Positions 35,142 through 44,701 of a stretch of 64,000 nt of DNA are shown piece by piece. This stretch comes from Bemisia tabaci (Eukaryota > Arthropoda > Insecta > Hemiptera > Aleyrodidae). Numbering within the stretch: the stretch's first letter is position 1; the number at the start of each line of letters is the position of its first letter. The notes beneath the pieces were generated by a model, which saw only the letters and a program-made list of their open reading frames with translations, searched no databases and was not told where the DNA came from. The position numbers and the translations under genes were made by a program. The stretch is from positions 4,526,001 through 4,590,000 of the forward strand of contig NC_092801.1 in the NCBI RefSeq assembly GCF_918797505.1, given 5' to 3'.

Positions 35142-35478
35142 CATAATATGTGGGAATATGTGCGAGATGTTTTTAAAGATTTATTGGTGGGTGGGCCTCC
35201 CATCTCAAAGTCCACTGTAAATGTACTTGCTACAAGCAGAAATTGTATTATTTATAAGTGTTCTAGTCAAATGTCTTTTGAATAATTCGAAAACAAAGGC
35301 ACATAAAGTCACTCAAATTTGCGTTGCCGTATTTGCGTTCACGCGTATTTGCGTTGCTGCAATGTACTTGCTACAAGCAGAAATTGTATTATTTATAAGT
35401 GTTCTAGTCAAATGTCTTTTGAATAATTCGAAAACAAAGGCACATAAAGTCACTCAAATTTGCGTTGCCGTATTTTAA
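35142..35478. repeat. Duplications: about 141-bp tandem pair and flanking transposase copy
   Basis: 35221-35361 and 35362-35478 are near-identical ('atgtacttgctacaagcaga' onwards). The preceding 35142-35219 is a diverged copy of 35483-35562 (the helix-turn-helix part of the mariner-like relic). Unequal exchange or template switching could have built this. Confidence 0.75.
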
Positions 35479-35479
35479 T

Positions 35480-35935
35480 TTCCATAAGATGTGGGAAAAT
35501 GTGCGTGACGTTTTCAATGATTTATTTGTGGGTAGGCCTCCAATCTCAAAGTCCACCGTAGAGAGAGCCGTGGAAAGATTTTGGGAAAATGGTCTTGTGA
35601 AGGTCTACCGAAAAATCGGAAGAAATTCTCCTAACTTACGTCGAGAATCCGCGAACTTCAACTCGTGAGGCCGCGCAGAGCACCGAAACAGATACGCGAT
35701 CTGTCCGCTTTGTTTTAAATAAGGAAAAATACTACCCTTACAATGTCATTCTGTCCAAGAATTGAAAGAGGACGATTATCCCAAGCGTGTCGAATTCTGC
35801 GAACAATTTCGGGAGAAGGATGAGGACCCTGAAAACGTCGTGTTCTCCGATGTGCCATCTTTTTATTTAAACGGTGCGGTGAATAACAGTCCTCTGTTTT
35901 TGTTAAATTTTCGCGAAATAGTTAATGCAAGTGAG
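35480..35935 (+). pseudogene. Mariner-like (DUF4817-type) transposase relic
   Basis: The first part reads 'WENVRDVFNDLFVGRPPIS', 'STVERAVERFWENGLVKV' and 'YRKIGRNSP', the paired helix-turn-helix end of this transposase group. A second frame reads 'KRVEFCEQFREKDEDPENV' and 'VFSDVPSFYLNGAVNN', which corresponds to (F)SDEA.F.LNG.VN. The catalytic D-E pair there has become D-V. Frameshifts separate the parts, and the C-terminal DDE region is absent. It is nested inside the 33806-37992 element. Confidence 0.6.
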
Positions 35936-36004
35936 TGTTTATAAATTGTTGTAAAAGTTTTTTAAATTATCGTAAATTTAAATTTTTAAATTTAACATAC
36001 TCAG

Positions 36005-36060
36005 CGACATGTTTTTTTTTTTTTTTTTTTTTTTTATTTTTATTTTTTTTTATTTTTTTT
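36005..36060. repeat. T-rich simple repeat
   Basis: A run of T broken by single A residues, about 56 nt. It may be an old A-tail on the minus strand. Confidence 0.8.
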
Positions 36061-36181
36061 TTATTAATTAAAAAGATGTACAACCACCCCATCTGGGGTG
36101 TCAATTACAATTTGTTTAATGGTTCTTAATTACTGGCTCTTAACCAATGCTTAGGTTTAAGACTATTTTTTTAACAATAAA

Positions 36182-36409
36182 TTGATACAACATCCACATC
36201 CTGTTACTTCATTTCATTACTATATCCACAAACAGAGTGGTGAAACATCAAATCCGGAGATTCGCGTCCAGTTAACTTGCTTTAAACGAACGCTGAACTT
36301 CCATGATCGTTGCGTGCTTGGGTGCGGATCGTCAAACGATCTTCAGTATATTCGCAAGAATGCGCGGGTCGAAGACCAACATTCGGTAAGCTGGCCACAA
36401 GACATTTGA
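36182..36409 (+). other. Small ORF, possible degenerate zinc-binding N-terminus
   Basis: The frame contains 'DRCVLGCGSSNDLQYIRKN', a C-x3-C-G start loosely like the THAP zinc-binding domain that precedes the transposase in some related elements. It ends in a donor-like 'cattcg|gtaagc'. The downstream C-x2-H pair of THAP is not seen, so the assignment is weak. Confidence 0.25.
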
Positions 36410-36686
36410 TTGCAAAATGCCCGTACTCAATCAATGAATTTTTGAATGTCAATGAATGAATTTAAGACGATTTTTATGTAAATATGTTTATACTTATCAG
36501 TACCTTTATTTAGAAAATGACGTTTTTGTGAAGCCAAATGTGCAAAAAGCAAAAGAATAAATAAATAAAAATAAAAAAAAAGTTCTCAACACACATCAAC
36601 TTGTAATTCCCGAAGGGTGCCAATGCTGTGCGCGTCATTGATGATGACACCTTAAAGGATGAAGACGTTGCTAAGTGTGCAAAAAA

Positions 36687-36884
36687 AAATAGGCGTGGAA
36701 AATTCTGTTTTTACCAGTGCCGAAATCGACAATTTGTTTCAAACTATTTTTGAGTTCCAAAGTAACTGATCGAAAATCAGAAAAATAGGCGTGGAAAATT
36801 CTGTTTTTACCATTGCCGGAATAGACAATTTGTTTCAAACTATTTTTGAGTTCCAAAAGAAACTGATAGAAAAACAGAATAACG
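36687..36884. repeat. Tandem duplication, two units of about 98 bp
   Basis: 'aaataggcgtggaaaattct' to 'tttgagttccaaa(g)' occurs twice head to tail with few changes, just upstream of the transposase. Confidence 0.8.
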
Positions 36885-37020
36885 TGTCGAAAAACTATTT
36901 CAAAAATTTGTGTGATAAAAAAAAGTCTTAAAAGTTTGGACCGGATTATCTCGAGAGCAGTTTAACGATTTAAGTGCGAATTTTCCCAGTGATGACAATG
37001 GTAACAAAGCGGGTATTTTC

Positions 37021-37883
37021 ATGATGCATGTTCATTCTGGATTGACTCAGAAACAAATTGGAAATATTTTGAATGTTCATCAGTCAACTGTGAGTCGTCA
37101 CATATCTGAGGCAAGAACCGTGCCTAATGAATTGTTTCTTCCTTTGCATTTGGGACAATTTTCCAGAGAACAAATTATTGACGAGACCTCAGATATAGCT
37201 AAAACACGGAATCGTATTCAGCAAGGAGAGGATAGAGTGATAACCATTTGGGATGGCACCTACCTTTTTCTTAATAAAAGCAACAATTTCCACTTTCAGC
37301 GCCGTAGCTACAGCGGTCAGAAGAAGACAAACTTTATAAAACCGATGGTTGTGACTTCTAGTAATGGCTATATTTTAGATGTGTTCGGCCCTGAAAGTTT
37401 AAGGCCAGGAACAGCCTCTGATGCTGATATAATGAAACATAAGATGAAAATACCCATTTTCAAGAAGTTTTTCAAAGCCGGTGATTGTTTTGTCCTTGAT
37501 CGGGGCTTTGATAGGTGAAAGCGGAACTTGAGGAAAAAAATTTCATAGTGTCAATCCCTTGCTTAAGAAAAGAAGATTCTCAGCTGACTACAAAGGAAGC
37601 AAATCTTAGCCGCATTTGCACAAAGCAGAGATGGGTCGTGGAGGTCGTTAATAGTAGTTTAAAACGATTCAAGCATTTTAAGGACGTAGTTGCATCTCAG
37701 CAAGTGCCTCATTTGTTTACGGATCTACGAATAGCAGCTGCCATACACAACGCTTTTTTTCGTAGGAATTACAGTGACGAGGACAGTGAAATTGTGGCAT
37801 TGGAAATGTTGGCAAAAATTGATGAGCCAAATCTGATGTTCGTGGGGCAGGGGGCCCCCTGGAGGGAGGAGTCAAACTTTTGA
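37021..37883 (+). pseudogene. DDE_Tnp_4 transposase of the 4.2-kb transposon (one frameshift)
   Basis: The enzyme would cut and paste the element by a two-metal DDE endonuclease. Near the N-terminus a helix-turn-helix reads LTQKQIGNILNVHQSTVSRH. The catalytic core follows: Asp in W-D-G-T (37252-37254), 'SGQKKTNFIKPM', 'DVFGPESLRPGTASDADI', Asp in L-D-R-G-F (37498-37500), then Glu in W-V-V-E-V (37641-37643) and 'SSLKRFKHFKDVV'. All three catalytic residues are present. A frameshift at about 37515, directly after D-R-G-F-D-R, breaks the protein into two frames. The C-terminus ends at 37881. The right terminal repeat begins about 40 bp later, as expected for an element-encoded transposase. Confidence 0.8.
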
Positions 37884-38014
37884 CCCACCCAACAAATTGT
37901 TTTTTCACTCAAGGGACATACCCAAATTTCAACTCTCCACCTCTATCCGTTCAAAAGATATTCAGCCGTCCCGGGACTTTAGCCCCAGCCTGTACATTTC
38001 ACGCGAACTGACTG

Positions 38015-38172
38015 CACTGCGTATGGCGCAATGCAAGAAGTATTCATGCAGTCTTGTAGGCGCTAAGATGGGCATCACGCCGACCACACTGTTTGGCGCA
38101 ATGCATGAAGTATTCCTACAGTCTCACGGGCGCTAGTGTACGTTCAACACCGGCCGCACTGTGTTTGGCGCA
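38015..38172. repeat. Tandem repeat, about 75-bp unit, two and a half copies
   Basis: 'tggcgcaatgca(a/t)gaagtatt', 'cagtct..gggcgct' and 'cgccg(a/g)ccacactg' recur in order. It lies just outside the right end of the transposon. Confidence 0.65.
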
Positions 38173-38541
38173 ATTATTTGAACTTGCGTTAGAATAATCG
38201 CGGCATCGAAATATAGAGCATAAATGGCCCATGTTGTGTTCACACACAGTAAGAGCATTCCAACGTTGCCTCGTCTCTCCCGACGAAATATTTTTTTCGA
38301 GAAACATTAGGAAAGTTCTTCACACTCACGGCCATTATTCAATCTTTTCACTTCTTTTTTCAACAGAAGGTTCTAAGACATAGATGACTTGTCACAACCT
38401 AACCCATACTAGCTTTAACATAAAAATGCGTTCATTTTCAAACTGTTTCTTATTTCGCCGATCTTCTACCTTGAATTAACTTCATTTTAAATTCGCGCAT
38501 TCATGTAGCAGATGTCTTATCTTTCTTTCGACTTCTTAAAG

Positions 38542-38886
38542 CGACCAAACATGGTGGACCCAATCGAGCACGGCGAGCAGCTGGTGGAGCGGATACACGA
38601 TGACGTCACCAACAACTCCTTCTACCACATCACTGCAACCGGTGTCGTACCAATCGACGACCCCAGTGACGTCATGGACATCGACCACCCCCGTGACGTC
38701 ATCCGGAGACGGGTCGTGGTGGAGTGGGAACAACGTCGATACGATGACGAGTGCCGAGACCGCGACTCCTGCAACGACCACGACGGAAATGACGTCACCG
38801 ATGACGTCATCAACAACGACAGAAACGGCAACATCTGCGACTACACCACAGCCAAACTACGCCCAGAACGGGGGCTACTACTACCA
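38542..38886 (+). CDS. Cuticle protein gene, exon 3 (Thr/Ser-rich)
   Basis: The acceptor follows a good pyrimidine tract (ctttcttt..cttcttaaag|cg), and the donor is cca|gtgagt. The 345-bp frame encodes a low-complexity, extracellular-type region: 'DQTWWTQSSTASSWWSG', repeats of '(V/M)TS(W/S/P)', 'TSPTTPSTTSLQP', 'SGDGSWWSGNN' and 'QPNYAQNGGYYY'. Phase fits both neighbours: AG from exon 2 plus C gives Ser, and CA at the end plus A from exon 4 gives Gln. Thr/Ser-rich spacers and GYYYQ-like motifs are common in cuticular proteins. The stop in this frame upstream (38537-38539) sets the exon start. Reverse-strand frames here are antisense shadows. Confidence 0.75.
38601..38809. promoter_or_regulatory. 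Five TGACGTCA octamers inside the coding exon
   Basis: The palindrome TGACGTCA (CRE/ATF consensus) is at 38601, 38667, 38694, 38790 and 38802. All five encode the repeated (V/M)-T-S tripeptide in the same frame, so coding repetition alone may explain them. Whether any is bound by CREB/ATF factors is unknown. Confidence 0.35.
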
Positions 38887-38942
38887 GTGAGTAATTTCCC
38901 ATTTAGATTACCAGGCCACGTATCTCAGTTCACGACGTAGGC

Positions 38943-39176
38943 TCACTGGTAAAATAAACCACATTGGATCTAGAGTCCAGACTCATGAAAACATTGACAA
39001 GAAAAATGACTCTAGCTTGAATCAGATTTAAGCTTAAATCAAAAGGAAATCCGCTCAAATTAAGAGGCTTGGTTCTTGATTTAAGCTTACATCTGATTGA
39101 ATCAGGAGTCCTTTTTTTTTTGTCAATGTTTTCAAGAGTCTGGACTCTAGATCCAGTGTTTATTTTTTTCCCAGTG
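38943..39176. mobile_element. MITE family D, copy 1
   Basis: The ends are 'cactgg(t)aaaa' and 'cccagtg'. Inner inverted arms are 'ggatctagagtccagactc' and 'gagtctggactctagatcc'. Central arms are 'gatttaagcttaaatca' and 'tgatttaagcttacatc'. It is directly downstream of the exon 3 donor. Confidence 0.8.
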
Positions 39177-39242
39177 CTTCCTGTCATACTTCATTTTATG
39201 AATGAAAACTGTGTACACTATTAAATAGGAAAAATTCTCATG

Positions 39243-39393
39243 ATTCAATCGGATTTTTTGCTTGAATTGAAAGAAAATCAGCCTAAATCAAGAGGCTCGG
39301 CTCTTCACTTCAAGGAAACATCGAATTGGATCAGGGGTATTTTTTCTTGTCAATGTTAATATGAGTCTAGACTCTAGATCCAAACGACTTTTC
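39243..39393. mobile_element. MITE family D, partial copy 2
   Basis: It has the family D centre and right arm ('gattcaatcgg', 'gagtctagactctagatcc'), but the left terminal arm is missing. Confidence 0.6.
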
Positions 39394-39493
39394 TTCTATC
39401 TACTCTACGTCAGTTCCTGAAAAATTCCGTTTTTCAGCCTCGCTAGGCGAAGGAAACTCTTTGAAGTTTCAGAAAATGATATTGATTTTTCCT

Positions 39494-39727
39494 CACTGGA
39501 AAAAAAAACACAGAGTCCATCTAGAGTCCAGACTCTTAAAAACATCGACAAGAAAAAATACTCTTGATTCAATCAGATTTAAGCTTAAATCAAGAACCAA
39601 GCCTCTTAATTTGAGCTGATTTTCTTGTTGATTTTATCTTAAATCTGATTGAAACAAGAGTCCTTTTTCTTGTTAATGTTTTCAAGAGTCTGGACTCTAG
39701 ATCCAAAGTGTTTTTTTTTCTCCAGTG
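39494..39727. mobile_element. MITE family D, copy 3
   Basis: It is complete, with 'cactggaaaaaaaaac' at the left and 'ttttttttctccagtg' at the right. The arms 'atctagagtccagactct' and inverse match copy 1. Confidence 0.8.
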
Positions 39728-39856
39728 TTCTTTCAAGTAAATAAAATGTGAGCGGTGATTCATAAACCCCCAAAACGAGATACGTGGTCTGGTAGTTACA
39801 CCGTCGATTTGTTACGTTACTGCGAGGCGCCAGATCGGAATCAGCGGTCAGCTTCC

Positions 39857-40112
39857 TGACATTGATAGACAAAGCTATAGACAAAGATGGCACGAGGAGT
39901 ACGGAGCGATCCTATTGTTAGAGATGGGTGGTTCTTATGGACTAAGGGAGGAAATGATGGACCAACTATGGGGTCTCTCGTGAGTTGTCATTTGTTAGTC
40001 AATTACTCAGCTCCTTTGCCCATTCCAACCGCCCGCTTCGACCAATAGGACCGCCCCATTGTTCTCCTGTCTCCTATGTGTCTATCGCTTTGTCTATCAA
40101 TTTCAATTATCA
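39857..40112. mobile_element. MITE family E, copy 1
   Basis: The left end 'attgatagacaaagctatag' and right end 'tatcgctttgtctatcaatt' are inverted. The same ends occur at 60410-60646. The interior has 'gggtggttcttatggac' and no ORF. A run of 15 G follows at about 40127. Confidence 0.7.
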
Positions 40113-40534
40113 GCCCACTAGTCATGGGGGGGGGGGGGGGGCTGCGGCTATGGCTTAAGGAGTGAATTAAGGTTTTTTAGGGTGCAAATCAGGATGGAAC
40201 GGGCAAGTTGAAGTCGCTATTGATACTGCTGAAAACGAGGTTAATAGCTGAAATTCTAGCAGCACTAAGTAACATCGAAAGTTTTGGACCATAAAAACTA
40301 AAATATATTCGTGTCGGATAGAATTTAAATTCGAGTTTGGGTTTAAATTGTGTAGGATAATTTCTAAGTCGATTCTTTATTATTCACGGTCATTTCGTCC
40401 ACCTATCTCCTCGACACTTTCATAATTTCTCTTTGACCTAAAATGTCTTTAAAGAAATCCCGTCGACCATACGCAGGGTTCAATAACCTTCGCGTGATGA
40501 TAAATTGATTTGTCTCGAATTAAATGTTTTCCAG

Positions 40535-40712
40535 ATACCTGGACGCGAGCGGCTACCCGCGCATAGAACAGGGATACTACAAGAGAGTCAAGGGACAACT
40601 GGTCTTAGTGAAACAAGGAGGCTACACGGTGCTCTACCCGGACAACAGACTTCATTGGATCAGCTACATTGCCGATGAATACGGTTTCAGAACTAAAGAC
40701 TATATTTTCTAG
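40535..40712 (+). CDS. Cuticle protein gene, terminal exon with chitin-binding domain
   Basis: An acceptor (gttttccag|at) opens the last exon, which encodes 58 residues to a TAG at 40710-40712. The frame reads 'YLDASGYPRIEQGYYKRVKG', then 'LVKQGGYTVLYPDNRLHW' and 'ISYIADEYGFRTKDYIF'. The G-x-Y-x-x-x-x-P-D-x-x-x-x-x-x-x-Y-x-A-D-E-x-G-F pattern is the core of the insect chitin-binding (Rebers-Riddiford, chitin_bind_4) domain, with which secreted proteins bind chitin in the exoskeleton. The basic linker before it (YYKRVKGQLVLVKQ) is longer than usual. With exons 1-3 the protein would be about 313 residues. The gene lies inside an MCTP intron on the opposite strand. Confidence 0.85.
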
Positions 40713-41006
40713 GAAATGTAACATTATGTTACATAGTCATTACATAGTCATAGTCATAGTTTATGTTACATAAGGCAGAGGCGATTTCACAAGTTGGAAA
40801 CACTATTATCCTCCATTCAAATCCGTTTCAAATATCGATATTTTTAAATACATTTAAAAAGAGGAAAATTGATGTTGCAAAGCTGTCCTTCATTTAAACC
40901 CATTGAAAGTATCGAATGTAGGAAAGGGTTTATCAGAGGGGGAACCGACCCACAAAGTTGAAACTGAGAAAAAGAGGTTTTATTATTATAAAGATTCAAT
41001 TTAGAA

Positions 41007-41012
41007 AATAAA
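41007..41012 (+). terminator. Candidate poly(A) signal of the cuticle gene
   Basis: AATAAA lies about 295 bp after the stop codon of the terminal exon, the first such signal downstream. Confidence 0.45.
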
Positions 41013-41572
41013 CTTAACCCCTCTCTTCCCAGACGAATGTTTTTTCGACTTCGAGTTTTCGGCAGTGGAAAATATATGACCAGTGAAGCTCAAAAACAAT
41101 CTTACCTCGATTTTTCCGAAAATGTAGGTTAGTTCTATCTGATAAACTCGGTCCCTTTTGGCGAAAGTTGAGTAAAATTAAACAGTTCAACTTATGCGGT
41201 TGATTCTTACGAAGGATTACAATTATCTGCCATGGTAGGTATCAACCTAACTCGCCGTCAAAAGTAAAAAATTCCCTGACGAAAATTTTATTTGAGTCAT
41301 CTGGAAATCTCTTCAAAATGACAAAAATACCATTCAACATAATATTCCTGCTGACTCAGCGAAAAGTATCGCCCTGAAATTATGACATGGAATTTCTAAT
41401 AATCCAACAGAGTTTTTCTCGATACTTGAAATGCAGTTTACTCGAGGTTCGCAAAGTGGTTACTCATGATGGTACGTTTAAGCCCTTCTCCAACCATGTT
41501 TAACCATAATTACAGAATACGAGAACTCTCTAAGGTGAGGAACTGTTTAAGGAACACAAGTTGTGTTCACAA

Positions 41573-41645
41573 GTTGTTGTGTAACACGAGTTGTTGTGTA
41601 ACACGAGTTGTTGTGTAACACGAGTTGTTGTGTAACACAAGGTGT
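41573..41645. repeat. 17-bp minisatellite
   Basis: 'gttgttgtgtaacacga' is repeated about three and a half times, with a partial inverse (cacaaggtgtgttacacaac) at its end that could form a hairpin. Confidence 0.85.
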
Positions 41646-41649
41646 GTTA

Positions 41650-43270
41650 CACAACCATGGAATTCTATCTTCGGTGACCTTTAAGGCCTCGATATGTCTA
41701 ATTTTACCACAAAAACAAAAGAAACATTTCGCTGAAATAAAAGCGCTGCTCTCGCGTGCAGCCGAGCTGAAGCTGCTGCAAGAATGTTTTTTGTGAGCGA
41801 GCGTTCAAATTACTTCTAGAAGATTATGCATGACTCTTACAGTAAATTTAACAAAATTAGTCGAACTGCGTCAGACGTTTCGTAACTTCCTGACATATGA
41901 TCAAATTATGTATTACATAATAATGAAGCATCTAAGACTTGAAAAATAACACGACGATTACAGGAGCTAGTCAAACATTAAAAATTTAATTACAGAAATA
42001 CGATTTAACTTCGGGATTTTCAGTTTTGCTGTACTTTAATCTCACTCTACAACGAGTAGATAAAGTTTCAACTTGATCAGAAATCTAAGTATTGTGACAG
42101 GTGAGCGAGCATGATTTTTTTTGTGAAAATCAGCTTGAGAGAAAATAAAAGCAGTAAAATTGAGGACATTGTTTTTTCCCCAATTAGTTTTCTCAAATAT
42201 CTCAGACTGTGCTTGTTTTGGTTCTAGGATAACATAACAAATTGATTATTAAAAATATTTGTTACTGAGTAAAAATGTAATAAATACTAAAATTTTGAGA
42301 TGATGATATTCAATGGGTATTTATTACCGAAGTAGTAAAAAATAACCAAAGGGACCAGTGGCGTGGCGTGAAGGATCGATTATCGATATATCGCCATTTG
42401 GAGCTACAGTAAAGAATCGATTACTAAGGTGTTCGCTGCGAACGCCCTGATAATCGATCTTTTTCCATAGGTTTAAATGGCGAATCAATCGATATATCGC
42501 AATTCACGCCACGCCACGGAAGAGAACCGAGTCACGTCCACTCCTTCGACTTCGAAATTATCTCACAACGAGTCGTCCAGTTGAGTGGAAATTATTTTTT
42601 TTTTTTTATGTAAAAAAAACAAAAAATTGCTACTAGGGAGTAACAATTCTTGACCTTATTTTCCTGCAAACTAGGATTCATGTGCTGTCTCTCAAGAGCA
42701 ATCGTGAAGATTAATGAACCCAGAATGTATCAAATAAGACTTGAATGCATGAATCAACCTGCGGGAAAGCAATGACTTATAACTTAAAGTTTGCATTTTC
42801 TCCTAATGTACAGACTTACATACCTAGGTAGAGGTTTTAGGTGTTGTTTATAGGCAGAGGTTGGTGTCGAATAAAATTTTGTTGTATCCAACTTTCCATC
42901 CGCTTTTGTAGGATGAAAAGTTGAACAGGCTGATTTTGACTTCACAAGGGTGTCGAAACAGCCAATTGCACAAACGACTTGTTTCAGTAGTAAGTAATTG
43001 GCATCTTGTGACTAATGAGCATAACAAGAAAATCATTACTAATTAGGTAATATTTTGTGGAGAATGGGGTTTTTAGCATGGGACTGCTAAAAACTTCCTG
43101 CATTCTGCTCAACGGAAACTGAAATAAAAGTGAGGCTCTGAAAAATGATTGATTTTTTAGTCCTGCAGTTTCATGTCCCGCATAAATCTTGTCTTTTCGG
43201 AATGACTCATTTTATTCAGTATAAATGATTTGTTCTCTTCTATGTATTAATGTAAGAATTGATGTTTTTA
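41650..43270. other. No recognised gene apart from the MITE at 42.4 kb
   Basis: This is AT-rich intron DNA. Short frames show no motif. Confidence 0.4.
42357..42519. mobile_element. MITE family H
   Basis: The ends are 'cagtggcgtggcgtgaa' and 'ttcacgccacgccac'. The inner palindromic phrase 'atcgatatatcg' is present on both sides. A decayed relative is at 15366-15495. Confidence 0.75.
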
Positions 43271-43276
43271 ATTACA

Positions 43277-43335
43277 GTAACATACGGATTGCCAACCGTA
43301 CATGCCAAGAATATGGTCGAACTTGTATAGAAAAC
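43277..43335 (+). CDS. Candidate small exon with Cys residues
   Basis: A very good acceptor (tttttaattacag|ta) and a fair donor (aaaacg|gtaatt) bound 59 bp. One frame reads 'NIRIANRTCQEYGRTCIEN', which contains an N-glycosylation-like NRT and two Cys and looks like secreted-protein sequence. I do not recognise the family. It could belong to another plus-strand gene nested in the MCTP intron; the splice-bounded segment at 53317 has a compatible phase. Confidence 0.3.
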
Positions 43336-43953
43336 GGTAATTATAATTTTTAGTCATAATTTTCATTTGTTACAATGAGCAAAGTGAAGCGCTGGTATTT
43401 TTAATCCCAATCTGCAAAGAAAACCTGTTTAAAATGCCAAAATTGGGACCTGTTTGAATTGATATTTTTGACAGGCTCTAATGACATCGCCAGATGAGGA
43501 AACTGCGTTTACTGAGTAACTGAACTCCGCTTCAAGCATGGCCCTACCAAATTGTGATAAAAAACTCCACAAGGGCTCTCCTGTACCTATAGAGAACAAA
43601 ATTTCTGAATCATGAAACTCAGCAATGATACCGTCTTTTAGCCGCAGTTTCTCAACTCAGGTGTCTACTAAAACAGGCTGGCCAGAAATCGGTACTTTAA
43701 CAGTACTTTTATAGTACTTTTTCAGTACGTTCCCAAATAATCCAGTACTTTTACAATACCTTCAACTGACGAAATTCAAAACATTTCAAAAAGTTGAATT
43801 TCCCGCTCAGATTGCGACGAAATAGTGCGAGGAAATAGTGTCTTAGCGTTTCCTAGACCTATCATCAAAACCTACTCACAGCGACCTTTAGTTTCAAACA
43901 TATCTTAATTAGTTTGTCCTAATTCATCAAGAATTTAGACCAACAATCTTAAG

Positions 43954-44370
43954 ATGGCATCAACTGTTGAGAAACATGCTACGATCTCAGATAATGCCGG
44001 CTTGACCACCCAAGGCCAAACCAACGGCGTAAAAGTCGAAATCCTGAAAAAGATAGCCTCAACCAGAGACGTCGATTCCGAGTCAAATAAGCCCAAATTC
44101 TCAAAATCAAAACCGGGGGCACCCACTCAGAAAGACACCTCCGCGCCAAAATTTAATGAAACATCTAATTCGCTTCTCGAACTTTTTACTCGCTCACCTC
44201 TTGAAGGTTATGGACGTTACAGTAAGAGTACCTACATTCCCAGCTCTCTTATGATGTACCAGATCTTAGCTGCATGTGACGATTTACTAGCTAACTCGCT
44301 CCACTGTCGCAGACAAAATGTCATCTGGCATCCATTCGTTAGCAGAATCTATTATGGTATCCAGCACTAA
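43954..44370 (+). CDS. Unrecognised capsid/gag-like ORF, 138 aa
   Basis: An ATG in good context (aagATGG) starts a 138-codon frame ending in TAA. Residues 1-70 are polar and Lys/Ser/Thr-rich (probably disordered). Residues 75-138 are ordered: 'LLELFTRSPLEGYGRYSK', 'TYIPSSLMMYQILAACDDLL', 'VIWHPFVSRIYYGIQH'. The layout resembles the 14119 ORF (disordered arm, then Y-(L/I)-P and a helical core). Very AT-rich DNA follows the stop. It could be a gag-type or virus-derived nucleocapsid-like fragment, or an unknown host gene; no family was recognised. Confidence 0.35.
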   Translation: MASTVEKHATISDNAGLTTQGQTNGVKVEILKKIASTRDVDSESNKPKFSKSKPGAPTQKDTSAPKFNETSNSLLELFTRSPLEGYGRYSKSTYIPSSLMMYQILAACDDLLANSLHCRRQNVIWHPFVSRIYYGIQH

Positions 44371-44700
44371 TAGGAAATATATATATTATTCTACCTCTCC
44401 TTCTCTATTACTAACATTAGTAAATATTTAAATCTAAATTATATATTTAATAATGTTAATTATTAATAATTATATAAATTATTTCTATACATTTTTATAT
44501 ATATTTACTGTATAATCACTGTCCTCCTATTGTGGGGAGGGAGGACAGTGCTTATACTATATTAAAATACCCTCTCTAGGGGTTGCCCTATAATATAACA
44601 ATATTATAAAGTTGCGACTTTTTTTAAAAACAAAAAAAGATACTAAATTTAAGCTCAACTTAAGTAAGCTAAAATTCAACGGTATGAAAATAACATGGAA
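44371..44700. other. Very AT-rich stretch
   Basis: 44380-44510 is almost pure A/T, with 'attattaataattatataaa' and similar runs. A small hairpin 'ctgtcctcct..gaggacag' follows at 44519-44548. I see no gene. Confidence 0.5.
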
Positions 44701-44701
44701 T

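Larger units (their letters stand above)
33804..37994 (+). mobile_element. Near-complete DNA transposon with long TIRs and TA target duplication
   Basis: The element proper runs 33806-37992 (4.19 kb). The left end CAGGGTGAAGCAAAAGTCCC continues GGGACGG, and 'ggagagttggaattt' closes the repeat. The right end, inverted, reads CAGGCTGGGGCTAAAGTCCC, then GGGACGG and 'ggagagttgaaattt'. The terminal repeats are about 72 bp and roughly 80 percent identical. TA lies on both outer sides (33804-33805, 37993-37994). Inside, on the same strand, are a DDE fragment (34.2 kb), a mariner-like relic (35.5 kb), a small Cys-containing frame (36.2 kb) and the main DDE_Tnp_4 transposase (37.0-37.9 kb). TIRs, a 2-bp target site and a DDE_Tnp_4 transposase suit the ISL2EU/IS4EU-like group; I am not certain of the group. 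A frameshift makes this copy non-autonomous now. Confidence 0.75.

Noticed and set aside
38536..38834. Two minus-strand frames over cuticle exon 3, and a third plus frame at 38512-38940
   Set aside because: They are shadows of the ACG/TCA/ACC repeat. Only the frame with acceptor, donor and matching phases fits the gene.
44380..44510. AT-rich block as replication origin or mitochondrial control region
   Set aside because: There is no flanking mitochondrial gene and no conserved element; it is simply extreme in composition.
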